DNA of 64,000 nt from Gammaproteobacteria bacterium UBA5109 (GCA_002414385.1 DHZH01000006.1:1-64000), one strand, 5' to 3'. Positions 1-9,184 are shown, numbered from the stretch's first letter. Made by a program: numbers and translations. Notes: a model not told the origin generated them from the letters alone.

Positions 1-162
1 TCGAGCCACAGAGGACTACCCAGGGCGCTGGAAAAGCGCGCCCGCTCTACCGGCCTCAAAGCTTCGCTTTGAAGGCGTCCGGTTCTGGGCACCACTACAT
101 TCCTTAGGTAAATAACAACTCTTAAGTATCCAAGTTTTTGTGGGTCGAGCCACAGAGGACTA
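1..162. repeat. 18-bp direct repeat flanking a hairpin
   Basis: The same 18 bases (starting tcgagccaca, ending aggacta) occur at 1-18 and 145-162, a period of 144 bp. Between them lies an imperfect hairpin at 49-83: outer arms accgg/ccggt and inner arms cctcaaagc/gctttgaagg around a ttc loop. No open reading frame explains the stretch. It looks like the end of a repeated intergenic element that may continue upstream of the window. What it does is unknown. Confidence 0.45.
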
Positions 163-167
163 TTTAC

Positions 168-1577
168 TTATCGGCTGGTATCGATGACTTCACCGGCTCG
201 ACTGCGGATTCTCGCCTGGGACTGAGCTGTTTCATTGATTACCTGCTGCATATCAACACCGACAAGCTCTCCGTTCAGTTTTCTGATTTGCCCATCAATG
301 ATGACTGTATCAACATTCCCTGGAAGTCCATGCTGAACGAGCTGCATGGGAATATTCACTTCTGTTAATGGCAGCATGTTGATCTTATTCATATTCAGCA
401 TGATGACATCGGCACGCTTGCCTGGTGTCAGTGAGCCAATCTGATCGGCAAGCCCAAGCACATTGGCGCCACCGTAAGTGCCGGTAAACAAGGCGTCACG
501 ATAGGAAAAAAGCCATTCAGTACCAGGTGCAGGAATTATGAGTGTTCCTGCTGTCATCCCAGTCTGGTTAGCTTCTACCTGTTGCATGCGTGCGGAATTC
601 ACCATGGTCCTCAATGAGGCAAAAGGATCAACAGGTGTCTGGGCACTGACATCGACTGAAAAACTGATATTTTCCAGCGGTATGCCGCCAGCCAGGAGCT
701 GATAAACAGGCGGCAGGCCGCCGCCAATCATGGGATCAATCAGGGGCGATAATGACACCTTGATATTCCTTTCTGCCATGATCTCAATCGCTTCCGGTGT
801 TAGCCCCGGACCATGGGTCACCATAAATTCTTCACCGCTGACTTCTGGAGTCCCTAGACCGCCGCTGTGATCGGTAATCGGTCGAAGGTTTAATGATCTT
901 CCCAGTGCTGTGGCAGTTTGCATCTGTTGCGGATCTACACCATCAAGCAACAAACTCAGCCCCAGCCTTTGTTCGCCATTTTCATTAATCCAGTCAAGCG
1001 CCCTGTTGAGATCAGCCTCACCTATCATCTCCCCTTCGATTACTGCCAGATAGCCCATTTTCGCGCGCAAGCCGCTGTCCACCAGGGCCTGCATTTCTGC
1101 CTGGGCAATTTCAAAGTCAGTCACACCATGAGCCCAGTTATGTACTGTTGTGATGCCGGCATTAATCGCGTCCAGTGCGGCATATCTGACAGCAGTATGG
1201 AAATCTTCAGGAGTATAGTGGGGGGTCAAAACTTCCGAATAGCGAAAATATTCAGCAGCATCATTGGCCATACCACGCCAGGAGCTTTCCCACATATGCC
1301 AGTGTGTTTCTACAAAGCCTGGCATGATGACCATGTTCGTCGCATCAATGATTTGCGCCTGGGGTGCGTCTATGGAAGCGGCAACTTCAATGATCTGCCC
1401 GTCACGGATAAGTACATCGCCGCTTGCCAGATCACCTATTTCTGCATCCATCGACAGCACATAACCACCCTGCAACAGGATTTCATTATTGTCGGAGTCG
1501 TTTTGTGCACATCCTGTAGATGCCCCAAACAGGATAAAAATAAATACGCTTACTGTAGCTTTATTAATCATTTGCAT
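168..1577 (-). CDS. Amidohydrolase-family lipoprotein
   Basis: This is a metal-dependent hydrolase of the amidohydrolase superfamily (cytosine deaminase/TrzN-AtzA-like branch), probably acting on a C-N bond of a small heterocycle or amide; the substrate cannot be told. The N-terminus has a hydrophobic stretch ending in a lipobox-like STGC, so it is probably a lipoprotein. The metal-binding HxH is visible in ETHWHMWES, and further His residues follow in TVHNWAHG and TDHSGG. The C-terminal ADVIMLN strand returns to the composite beta-sandwich typical of the family. At 469 aa it is full length. The ATG at 1577 is used; a second ATG at 1571 would leave the signal sequence intact. It is transcribed towards the window edge and is separated by about 100 bp from the lipoprotein hydrolase gene upstream. 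Confidence 0.8.
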   Translation of the reverse strand: MQMINKATVSVFIFILFGASTGCAQNDSDNNEILLQGGYVLSMDAEIGDLASGDVLIRDGQIIEVAASIDAPQAQIIDATNMVIMPGFVETHWHMWESSWRGMANDAAEYFRYSEVLTPHYTPEDFHTAVRYAALDAINAGITTVHNWAHGVTDFEIAQAEMQALVDSGLRAKMGYLAVIEGEMIGEADLNRALDWINENGEQRLGLSLLLDGVDPQQMQTATALGRSLNLRPITDHSGGLGTPEVSGEEFMVTHGPGLTPEAIEIMAERNIKVSLSPLIDPMIGGGLPPVYQLLAGGIPLENISFSVDVSAQTPVDPFASLRTMVNSARMQQVEANQTGMTAGTLIIPAPGTEWLFSYRDALFTGTYGGANVLGLADQIGSLTPGKRADVIMLNMNKINMLPLTEVNIPMQLVQHGLPGNVDTVIIDGQIRKLNGELVGVDMQQVINETAQSQARIRSRAGEVIDTSR

Positions 1578-1676
1578 AAGTTGAATATCCCTATCTGGTG
1601 AATGGAGGATCGTTTCAGTTAGCTAAAATAACAGCAAAATATTCACAGGAACAGAAAATGAATTATCTTTGGCTGC

Positions 1677-2765
1677 TTAGTTAATTTCATTCTCATTTAA
1701 CCAGGACAAAATCAAATCAGCCAGATCGGCACTATTTAACTCTGACATTGGTAAATGGGAATTACCGTGAATGTCCATATCCGGTAATGCAAACATATCA
1801 GCATCAACCCCACGTCCTTTTAATTCATTGATAACCGATTGACACTCTTCCTGTCTCACAGGCATTTGTTCCCTGACTTCCATGTGGTCTGCGAACATCG
1901 ACAAAACCGGAACGTCAGGAAACTCATCAACTGTAGCAGCAGGGCAACCCACTGGCTCTATGTTTATAACAGCTGCCACTCTTTCAGGGTTATTGGAAGC
2001 AAAAGTAAACCCAGGAACTCCACTGGCAGAATGAACTAAAAAGATAGCCCGGCCGATCTGTTCATTTAATTCATTTAACCCCAAGAGATTGTGCTGCAGG
2101 CCATACATTATGATTGCAGGACCCTCTACCGTTTCAACCTGGGTTGGTGTAAACATCTTAACAAGCTGGTCAAAACTGTCTCTTGGCATTCTAGCGTCTT
2201 CAAAAAACTCTCCTTCAACGGGGCCAAAACCAAATCTTGTCCAAGTGAGTTCCTGGGCCCAGGTAAAAAGTTGTGCCGGCTCACTTTCACGCCCTTTGAT
2301 ATTTGCATTTATTATTTCAGGGTTTATGCCAGCACGAGTGGAATTAGCAGGTTCAACCAGGTAGACAGGATATCCGGCTTGCACGAATTGCATTGCCCAG
2401 CCTTCGCGGCCATCTGGTGTTTCCAGGTAAATATCACTTGCCAGGCCATAGCCGGGCATCATCACAACTGGCGTTTTAGGGTTTTCAGTGGCTGGAATGA
2501 AATACCTGATCAGAAGCTGGTTTGCCCAGACTGTTCCCGACTCTGAAGCATCAACGTTTGCTTCATTTACCTCCACCAACTCTCCACCGACGTTAAATGC
2601 TCCGGCTCTTGAAATAAGAAAAGGCGGATCATTTTGAGGATTCCCAATGACTGGAGGTTGAGCTTCATTTATATTCGGGGATGTGTTGTTTTCACATCCA
2701 GCTAAAGCAGCAATGATTGTTGATATCAGGAAAAATTCAAACACTTTATTCATAACAGTTACCAT
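1677..2765 (-). CDS. Alpha/beta-hydrolase lipoprotein
   Basis: A probable exported esterase or lipase-like alpha/beta hydrolase of 362 aa. The N-terminus carries a signal peptide with a clear lipobox, LAGC, so the enzyme is expected to be membrane-anchored outside the cytoplasm. VVMMPGYG is the usual oxyanion-hole strand, VHSASGVPG the nucleophile elbow (Ser in an HSASG version of GxSxG), and DIHGNSHLPM supplies the likely catalytic His. An in-frame ATG at 2753 is an alternative start, and no strong ribosome site favours either. It is followed by the amidohydrolase gene on the same strand, so the two may be co-transcribed. The substrate is unknown. Confidence 0.7.
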   Translation of the reverse strand: MVTVMNKVFEFFLISTIIAALAGCENNTSPNINEAQPPVIGNPQNDPPFLISRAGAFNVGGELVEVNEANVDASESGTVWANQLLIRYFIPATENPKTPVVMMPGYGLASDIYLETPDGREGWAMQFVQAGYPVYLVEPANSTRAGINPEIINANIKGRESEPAQLFTWAQELTWTRFGFGPVEGEFFEDARMPRDSFDQLVKMFTPTQVETVEGPAIIMYGLQHNLLGLNELNEQIGRAIFLVHSASGVPGFTFASNNPERVAAVINIEPVGCPAATVDEFPDVPVLSMFADHMEVREQMPVRQEECQSVINELKGRGVDADMFALPDMDIHGNSHLPMSELNSADLADLILSWLNENEIN

Positions 2766-2959
2766 TTTTATAGTGATAAATAACCCTGGGTACTTACAAC
2801 TGTGAAGTTTGAAGAGATATTATGAGCCTGACGAATCGACTTAACAAGAAGTGCGTGCTTTGGTCGGATAGCTGACTTTAAAGGGTAGAGCATATATCTT
2901 ATTTTTTCTGGAAAGCCTGCCCCTTTGATAAATAAAAAGTGAATTGACTAACAGAATCC

Positions 2960-3499
2960 ATGACAAAAAAGATAGTTTATAAAATAACATCCCTAGTAGC
3001 CTGCTTCTTTCTCAATGCCTGTACAGGCATTCCCGAAGGGATTAAGCCTGTAGAAAACTTTGATTTGGATTCGTATCTGGGGACCTGGTATGAGATTGCC
3101 CGGCTTGATAACCGCTTTGAAGAAGGAATGTCGCAAGTTACCGCTAACTATAGTATGAATCCAGACGGCTCTGTGCAGGTAGTTAACCGAGGCTACCTGG
3201 ATGAGTCACAATCCTGGGATGAGGTTACAGGAAAAGCAGTCTTTGTTAATAATACAGATACTGGACATCTTAAAGTTTCTTTCTTCGGGCCATTCTATGC
3301 ATCTTATGTCGTATTCCAGCTCTCGGATGATTACAGTTATAGTTACGTTACAGGAAACAATAGAAGTTATTTATGGTTTCTTTCAAGGTCACCTGTTGTT
3401 GATGAATCATCCAAAATGTCTTTTATTGCACAGGCTAGAGAGCTGGGTTTTGCCTATCAAGATATTCTTTGGGTAGATCAAGAAATGAATATAGAGTGA
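2960..3499 (+). CDS. blc: Outer-membrane lipocalin Blc
   Basis: A bacterial lipocalin: a small beta-barrel that binds fatty acids or lysophospholipids at the inner face of the outer membrane. The 179-aa protein starts with a signal peptide and a LNAC lipobox, then the lipocalin signature GTWYEIARLDNRFE, and ends with the conserved ILWVDQ region. Length and motif order match E. coli Blc. The stop codon lies 7 bp before the TTG start of the small Trp-rich protein gene, so the two probably form one mRNA. It is divergent from the alpha/beta-hydrolase gene across a 194-bp gap. Confidence 0.92.
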   Translation: MTKKIVYKITSLVACFFLNACTGIPEGIKPVENFDLDSYLGTWYEIARLDNRFEEGMSQVTANYSMNPDGSVQVVNRGYLDESQSWDEVTGKAVFVNNTDTGHLKVSFFGPFYASYVVFQLSDDYSYSYVTGNNRSYLWFLSRSPVVDESSKMSFIAQARELGFAYQDILWVDQEMNIE

Positions 3500-3506
3500 T
3501 ACAGCC

Positions 3507-3722
3507 TTGAACAAGTTAAACCCTAAAAAGCTTCTGAACAGTAAATGGACAGCTGTTTCATCCGATAATAAGGAAAAGCACTTCATCATTACTGAAGTTG
3601 ATTACAATGAAGATGGCCTGGTAGTAAGTTGCTGTATAGAAGCTGTGTTATCCAGGAGGCAGAGTTTTATTGACTGGCGGGAACTGAAAGATAATGAATG
3701 CTGGCTACAGGGTTGGGTTTAA
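3507..3722 (+). CDS. TIGR02450-type small Trp-rich protein
   Basis: A 71-aa protein with the layout of the TIGR02450/DUF2389 tryptophan-rich family: NPKKLLNSKWTA near the start, then HFIITEV, the RRQSFIDWRELKD block and a terminal CWLQGW. The function of the family is unknown. The only start available is a TTG at 3507, because an in-frame stop lies just upstream; the gene sits directly behind blc and may depend on translation of it. Its end meets the convergent exported-protein gene that stops at 3719, with a 4-bp overlap. Confidence 0.75.
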   Translation: MNKLNPKKLLNSKWTAVSSDNKEKHFIITEVDYNEDGLVVSCCIEAVLSRRQSFIDWRELKDNECWLQGWV

Positions 3723-4414
3723 CGGTCTTCACAGGGAGTTGGGTTCCATTCACTGCTATCTGTCATTCTTTTAAAACTCGAGCTGGTGAAATATGGTTCA
3801 GTTAAATATTGTGGGTCATCGACAATAACCATTACCGTGATCCAGTCATCACCGTAGGTCGTGTGGCGACGAAAATATTCAGTAACTACTGCATTATCAC
3901 TATAGGGGGCACCATTTCGTCGGATATATCCGGCACGCAGATTTCTGGTTACAACCTTGAGAGCTTCCCCTTCCCATTCAGCTGTTGAAAATCCCTGCCA
4001 GCTTGGCGCGTCATCCATTGACTCATCAGAATCAAAATGGAAGTAACGGGTCTGCATACCATGATCGCTCTCCAGTCGAAGGGTATTCTCATCCTCCCAG
4101 CTGATGTTGATTCTTACAGGCATCCTTAGCAGATTGGCTGCACCGTAGGGACGGCAAGTACCTTCATCGCTTTCAGCGTTCCACTGATTGCCGACCCGGA
4201 TACCTTCTTCATTAAGAGGAAGGCTTGCAAAATCTCCCGCGGGTGGCGTCACCATACGCCAGCGCCAATCTTCTGTTATCACGGTTGTCCAGAAACCTTC
4301 CAGATCTATGGGAGCATCCTCGCGGGGAGTCTGCATGGCATCCTGTGCTGAGACAGATAGACTGACAGACAGGCTTAAGGAAGCTGTGAAGAATAATGAT
4401 TTATAAAGTTTCAT
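3719..4414 (-). CDS. Exported protein of unknown function (paralog A)
   Basis: A predicted periplasmic protein of 231 aa with a signal peptide cleaved after SVSAQ. The function is not recognised. It shares a long motif series with the protein encoded at 5467-6312: a C-[RK]-P segment, WQGFSTxxWEG, then R-R-N-G-x-P-x-S-D, TEYFxRH and DPxYxTEP. The two are clear paralogs sitting on either side of a metallo-beta-lactamase-fold gene. The ATG at 4414 was chosen because it begins a proper signal peptide, has a GAGAG-like ribosome site, and lies 20 bp behind the preceding gene. An upstream extension to 4489 would overlap that gene and put a charged tail before the signal. Confidence 0.7.
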   Translation of the reverse strand: MKLYKSLFFTASLSLSVSLSVSAQDAMQTPREDAPIDLEGFWTTVITEDWRWRMVTPPAGDFASLPLNEEGIRVGNQWNAESDEGTCRPYGAANLLRMPVRINISWEDENTLRLESDHGMQTRYFHFDSDESMDDAPSWQGFSTAEWEGEALKVVTRNLRAGYIRRNGAPYSDNAVVTEYFRRHTTYGDDWITVMVIVDDPQYLTEPYFTSSSFKRMTDSSEWNPTPCEDR

Positions 4415-4434
4415 AATAGACTCTCTACCTGGCT

Positions 4435-5409
4435 TCATTGGATGCTTAGCTCGTTGTAGACTGTTTCGATAAACTGGTCTGTGGTCCAAAAACCGCTATC
4501 AGAGCCGTAGCGGGGGTCATAATCAGAGGTAGGTTGTGACGCCATGACCTCCTCAAGACTATCCCCCTGATCAATACGGTAAGCGATACGGTCACGAATA
4601 ATGGTTAACATATCTCGATAATCAAGCACATCTGCTTCATCCGTTAAACGGCCATGACCAGGTATGATCATGGTGCCGCCTTCCTGCCTGTCAGCAGGAA
4701 CAGCCATATCCAGCAGGTTATTCAAGCCATCCAGAATCCCCTGCAGGGTTCCACCATTGGCGACATCAATGTAAGGGTAACCGGTCGTATTGAAAATATC
4801 GCCGCTACTAATGACATCCGAGCGTCGAAAGAAGACAAAACTGTCTCCATCTGTATGGGCATTGGGTTGGTGGGATATGACAATGGCTTCACCATTGAAA
4901 TAGATATCCTTGCGTTCTGTGAAATAAGTGTCAGTGGGCCAGCCTTCAATAGGTGGTTGCTCAGACATGGATAATATGGCGTTCAATACATTCTCATGTG
5001 AGACAACCTTGGCTTGATTACCAGTACCAGCAAAAAGGTCGATCGTATTGCCGCCAGCTATATTACTGCCACGTTGGGCCAGCTGCGCATTGCCGCCTAT
5101 GTGGTCCGGATGACCATGTGTATTGATGATGTATGTTATCGGTCCGCTATCTATTTCACGTATCGCATTATAAATTTTATCGGCAAGTGGCTCATACATT
5201 GTATCGACCATAAGAATGCCCTGTTCTCCCACCTGCAGAGTGATATTGCCACCAGCACCCACCAGCATATAGACATTACCCTGCACATGAAGGATCTCTA
5301 TCTCCACATCATCAAAATCAGCTTGTGCCATTGAATTCAATGACACAGTGATAAGATAAAGCAGCAAATAACTTCCTAATTTTTTTCCGGTATTATTCAA
5401 ACTTAGCAT
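4435..5409 (-). CDS. Exported metallo-beta-lactamase-fold hydrolase
   Basis: A 324-aa MBL-superfamily hydrolase with a signal peptide (cleavage near SMAQA). All five metal-site elements are visible: THGHPDH (H98, H100, D102, H103), H185 in PNAHTDGD, D204 in SSGDIF and H252 in IPGHGR. The layout resembles the periplasmic MBL proteins seen with quinoprotein and Sox systems rather than a true beta-lactamase; the substrate is unknown. It is the middle gene of a three-gene operon, 57 bp after one exported paralog and 20 bp before the other, which suggests that all three act on one periplasmic substrate. Confidence 0.82.
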   Translation of the reverse strand: MLSLNNTGKKLGSYLLLYLITVSLNSMAQADFDDVEIEILHVQGNVYMLVGAGGNITLQVGEQGILMVDTMYEPLADKIYNAIREIDSGPITYIINTHGHPDHIGGNAQLAQRGSNIAGGNTIDLFAGTGNQAKVVSHENVLNAILSMSEQPPIEGWPTDTYFTERKDIYFNGEAIVISHQPNAHTDGDSFVFFRRSDVISSGDIFNTTGYPYIDVANGGTLQGILDGLNNLLDMAVPADRQEGGTMIIPGHGRLTDEADVLDYRDMLTIIRDRIAYRIDQGDSLEEVMASQPTSDYDPRYGSDSGFWTTDQFIETVYNELSIQ

Positions 5410-5466
5410 TCAATACTCCTGCGCAGGCTGCTATTCCAGCCTTTCTTTGTAGTTCTACTGCCTTGA

Positions 5467-6312
5467 TTAGTCTTCCAGATTTTCCATGAATGATGGGAAC
5501 ATGGTCTCAGCCCCTCCGAGCACGCCCTCCATTGGCAGCCCCCATCGTTCAGCATGCTCTGTCAGAAAAGGGTTCTGGCCTGGCAAATAATGCGGCACCT
5601 CACCCCTTTCCATTTCGATTTCGGTCACGACATCGCAAAGGTAAGGCGGAATCTGCTGGCGCAGGTCAAGTCTCCAGTTATTAGTGCGAATGAAAGGCTC
5701 AGTCATGTAGACAGGATCATTTACGATTACCACCTGGGTCATGTAATCGCCGTGGCGATAGAAGTATTCTGTATATTCAGCCTGATCAGAGCGCGGAATA
5801 CCATTTCTCCGTGCCCAGCCCTGTTTAAGGTGTGTGGTTCTGACTACCAGCACGTTTCCTTCCCAGTGACCGGTCGAAAACCCCTGCCAGGTATGGGCTG
5901 CATACTCAGGAGGATGCTCCCGGCCATCCATCCAGATGGTGCGCTCAGGAGCCTGCCAGCGAATTCTATTGTGGTAGGCGATCAGCTGTTGGGATTCAGA
6001 ATCTATCTCTTTCCACCAGCGTGTGTTACTGGGGCCACGACTGCCATAGTCAGATGGATGAGGCTTGCATTGGTGTTCAGGGAGGGTGAGTAAGGAAGGA
6101 CTCCAGCTTAATGCACGCTGGCGGGCAGCATCATTAATAGGGATGCCCTGATACTCCACCATTTCCGGGCCAGGCCTGCGCTCTTCATTATCTTCATGAA
6201 AAACAGCTGCCCATTCGCCGCTGATATCAATCTGTGCGCTAGTTGATACTGGCAAAATCAAGAGAAAAAGGGCAGAAAATAAGCTGCCTGCCAAACGCGA
6301 ATGAAAAATCAT
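5467..6312 (-). CDS. Exported protein of unknown function (paralog B)
   Basis: A predicted periplasmic protein of 281 aa, homologous to the product of 3719-4414 over its central part (HTWQGFSTGHWEG, RRNGIPRSDQAEYTEYF, DPVYMTEP) but with a longer C-terminal tail. The signal peptide is MIFHSRLAGS followed by a hydrophobic core and VSTSAQ. The start at 6312 is supported by a strong purine-rich ribosome site (ggaggggag) immediately upstream; a longer ORF to 6375 would put 21 residues before the signal. It is the first gene of the operon with the MBL-fold hydrolase. No enzymatic motif was recognised. Confidence 0.7.
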   Translation of the reverse strand: MIFHSRLAGSLFSALFLLILPVSTSAQIDISGEWAAVFHEDNEERRPGPEMVEYQGIPINDAARQRALSWSPSLLTLPEHQCKPHPSDYGSRGPSNTRWWKEIDSESQQLIAYHNRIRWQAPERTIWMDGREHPPEYAAHTWQGFSTGHWEGNVLVVRTTHLKQGWARRNGIPRSDQAEYTEYFYRHGDYMTQVVIVNDPVYMTEPFIRTNNWRLDLRQQIPPYLCDVVTEIEMERGEVPHYLPGQNPFLTEHAERWGLPMEGVLGGAETMFPSFMENLED

Positions 6313-6898
6313 CTCCCCTCCATTTATTTTTATTGCTATTGATGTATTAAACAGGCCCCATACTCGAGGTGTCAATATTGTTATAACTTTTTCAACAACA
6401 ACGCCATATCAGATTCATTGACTTCTGAATGGCACGCTAATTAGTTTTTAATCAAATATTAAACTTACTGTTATCACTGGAATGCTATAAATTAATGGCT
6501 GAATCACCTACAGTGCAACTGCTTAACGCTTGTTCTAATGTCAGCTATGAATGGCACCCGGTCACAAGCATTAAGGCTGAAAATTAACGAGATAGTGTTG
6601 TGGGAAATGCCCGCTTTCGGCCAAAAGCAGACGTTGTTGCTAGTCTTTATTTGGCAAGTAACTAACAACCTTGGTTAAGTCAGTTATTTATCTTTTGCTA
6701 ATTAGTGAAAGAATCACCAAAATTTGGTTAATACTACTGAGTAGCTCTCTGGGTAGATTTAATTTCTACGTACATCACTGTTTTCTTTACAGTTATTTAA
6801 TTGGCGCAATATCTGCTTGAAATGCTGATACTCAATTCTTCTTATTAGGATAATAAGTAAAGCACTTTGAGTAACTAATGTTGAAACAGGAGGTGCTC
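6313..6898. other. AT-rich intergenic stretch with decayed repeats
   Basis: No credible gene in about 585 bp. Two structures stand out. The first is an imperfect inverted repeat, 6521-6533 with 6564-6577 (gcttaacgcttgt against acaagcattaaggc), which looks loosely like an integron attC site. The second is a short hairpin-forming unit at 6609-6635 (cccgctttcggcc then aaaagcagac), whose arms resemble the sequences flanking the IS30 element. Promoters for the exported-protein operon (minus strand) and the zinc-peptidase pseudogene (plus strand) must lie here, but no convincing -35/-10 pair could be fixed. Confidence 0.4.
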
Positions 6899-7894
6899 AT
6901 GCTGAAATTCGCTTTAAGATCAATATATGTATTAGTCACATTAACTATATTTCTAATAGTAGCTATATATTTCTTAATTTTTGCTAGGTCACACCCATCT
7001 GACCCTGGAGATGCACTAATTTCATTTGATGACTTTGAAGCGTTTATAGAAACGATTCAAATCGCACAAACCCAAGATCATGCAGTAGAAATATATGAAG
7101 AAAATTACTTTACTAGGGATACTTCACCAATAAAAACCTACGTATCTTCCTTTGGGGCGTCTGCCGAGGTTACATCTAATGATATACATTGACGTCCAAA
7201 CCTTTATGAGAAGATACTCATTAATTCAAACGAACTTTTTGAAACCGAGAATGAAATAAGAGATGCGTATAGTAGATTCGAGCAGCGTTATCCTCGAGCG
7301 GTGTATCCTCCTGTTTCTATTCTCTATGGAGCGTATCAATCGCGCGCATTAATTCGGCCATCTCAAGTTCTAATTTCTGGTGAATATTTTATAGGAGGTG
7401 ATGATGTTAATGATTTAGGAAACTCTAATAACTTGAATGGACTTATGAAGCGCCCTTCAGATTTACCAGGCCAGGTCATTCACGAATTGGCACATATCCA
7501 GCAAGCCAGAAGGAATCCTCTTGCAGTCGTATCCACAAAAAGTCTTCTAAACTGGGCAATCTATGAAGGATCAGCAGACTTCATAGCCTTTACTATCAAT
7601 GGGACGAGCAGCAACCAAGCGGCACATGACTACCTTGCAAGAAATGAAAGTGCTTTATGGTGTGAATTTTCTTCATCTACTGAATTAAACTCTAATTCCA
7701 ACTGGATCAGCCAAGACTTATATGGTGAACCCCCACGCGGACTTGCAGGTATTTTTGGTTTCCAAATTGCCAAGGCGTTTTATAATCAGAGCCAAAATAA
7801 AGATGAAGCATTCTCAGATTTGATTGAACTTGATTATGAGCAAATATATTTAGAAAGTGGGATTAAAACCGACTTGTTGAATACCTGCCTCTAA
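6899..7894 (+). pseudogene. Membrane-anchored zinc-peptidase-like gene with in-frame TGA
   Basis: A single reading frame runs from 6899 to 7894 except for a TGA at 7190-7192 (codon 98). The start at 6899 has a perfect aggagg site (6888-6893) 5 bp upstream. The product would have an N-terminal membrane helix (residues about 8-27) and then a soluble domain with HELAH (H195, E196, H199) and a downstream YEGSADF whose E223 is a plausible third zinc ligand, as in DUF2268-like predicted proteases. The downstream part could also restart near 7301, which would keep the zinc site but lose the anchor. The gene is AT-rich compared with its neighbours and lies next to an IS, suggesting horizontal acquisition. 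A sequencing error at the TGA cannot be excluded. Confidence 0.75.
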
Positions 7895-7915
7895 CGTCCG
7901 CTTTGGATGGTGGTC

Positions 7916-9076
7916 TCAACGGGCCGCTGCAACACATGCATTAAATCTACTTGCTGGTGTTTCAAATTCCAAGATTTCTCTTGGTCGTTCATTTAATTGC
8001 CGTGCAACTGCATTTAACTTTGCCTGGCTGTGAACCGATAAGTCCGTTTTCTTTGGAAAATACTGTCTCAACAAACCATTAGTGTTCTCATTTGAACCTC
8101 ACTGCCAAGGACTTTGTGGATCACAGAAGTAGACTTTGATGTCGGTTGCCAGGGTAAATCGTTGATGATCTGACAGCTCTTTCCCCCTGTCCCAAGTTAA
8201 TGATTTATACAACTCAGTCGGCAATTTCTTTGATTGTTTGATCAGGGCTGACACCACACTTTCAGTATCTTTGTTCTTTACTTTAGCCAACATCACATAG
8301 CGGGTCTGGCGTTCTACCAGTGTCGCTATATAACTGTTATTTGAACCCGCAATAAGATCGCCTTCCCAATGACCCGGTACTGCCCGATCTTCCACTGAAG
8401 CTGGTCGCTCACGGATGGTCGCCATATCCTTGATTTGGCCAAGCCCTTCTTCTTTCAAACTGGCGTGTTTAGAACGCCTTATCGCCCGCTGACTTCTCAG
8501 GTACTGCTGAAGCTCCTTCTTAAGCACCCCGCGGGCTTGAACAAATAAACTGCGATAAATAGTCTCGTGGGACACTTGATATCTCTCGTCTCCTGGATAC
8601 TCACGTTTAAGCCAACCTGCAATCTGTCGAGGTGACCAAGCTAACTGGAGCTTGGCCGCAACCAATCGGCTCAATAATCGATTGCCTGCCAGTTTACATT
8701 GTTTTGGACGAAGCGCTCTATCCCAGGCCGCTCGATCTGCTTTGCTGGCACGATAACCACTGACACGGCCATTACGATTAACTTCACGACTAATCGTTGA
8801 AGGTGAACGACCTAATTGCAACGCTATTTTCCGCAGGGATAAATCGCAGGCAATACCTCTGGATATTTCCTCACGTTCTGCCAAGGTCAGTGCTAAACGG
8901 GAACGCTTTCGATCAGGCGGGCGAATACCACCGGTAGGTGATAACTGAGCAAAGATTGATGACGATGGTCGATCAAAGGCTCGGCCAATCGCATTAAGTG
9001 ATTCGCCCCGTTGCCAGCGATCCCACATCTCTGCTTTTTGCTGAGGGCTATACTTTATTCGGGTTCTATAACTCAT
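7916..9076 (-). pseudogene. IS30 transposase with in-frame TGA
   Basis: A DDE transposase of the IS30 family. It has an N-terminal HTH region (SLRKIALQLGRSPSTISREV), then HWEGDLIAG with D240 and LTWDRGKELSDH with D296. At codon 326 (8099-8101) a TGA replaces the residue expected in the SPWQRGSNENTNG motif, where CGA for Arg would be one change away. The frame continues intact to 7916 and includes the catalytic Glu (E330) and the conserved C-terminus RQLNERPRE. The stop falls four codons before the catalytic Glu, so the truncated product should be inactive. The ATG at 9076 is chosen because it has ggag 8 bp upstream; GTG at 9085 is possible. Confidence 0.85.
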
Positions 9077-9130
9077 GGTCAACACTCCATCTTTTTGTTA
9101 TAAAAATAAAGTGTTGCGTTGATCAGTTGA
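7916..9130 (-). mobile_element. IS30-family insertion sequence
   Basis: A complete-looking IS of about 1.2 kb with one transposase gene. Imperfect terminal inverted repeats are visible: the left end from 7916 (tcaacgggccgctgcaacac) and the right end at 9110-9130, whose complement reads tcaactgatcaacgcaacac. The two share tcaac and gcaacac blocks. The transposase stop codon lies inside the left repeat, as is usual for compact IS30 elements. No target duplication could be defined with confidence. Outside the ends, gtccgctttg (7896-7905) and its complement (9176-9185) form a further inverted pair, so the IS may have split an older hairpin repeat. Confidence 0.75.
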
Positions 9131-9184
9131 AATCAAGATAGTAAGCAGACATTCCAGCAATGGGACTATTTGTGTCAAAGCGGA

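Noticed and set aside
7190..7192. TGA read as selenocysteine or as a recoded Trp codon
   Set aside because: Many neighbouring genes end normally at TGA, there is no visible SECIS-like hairpin right after it, and an unrelated nearby gene is broken the same way. Nonsense mutation is simpler.
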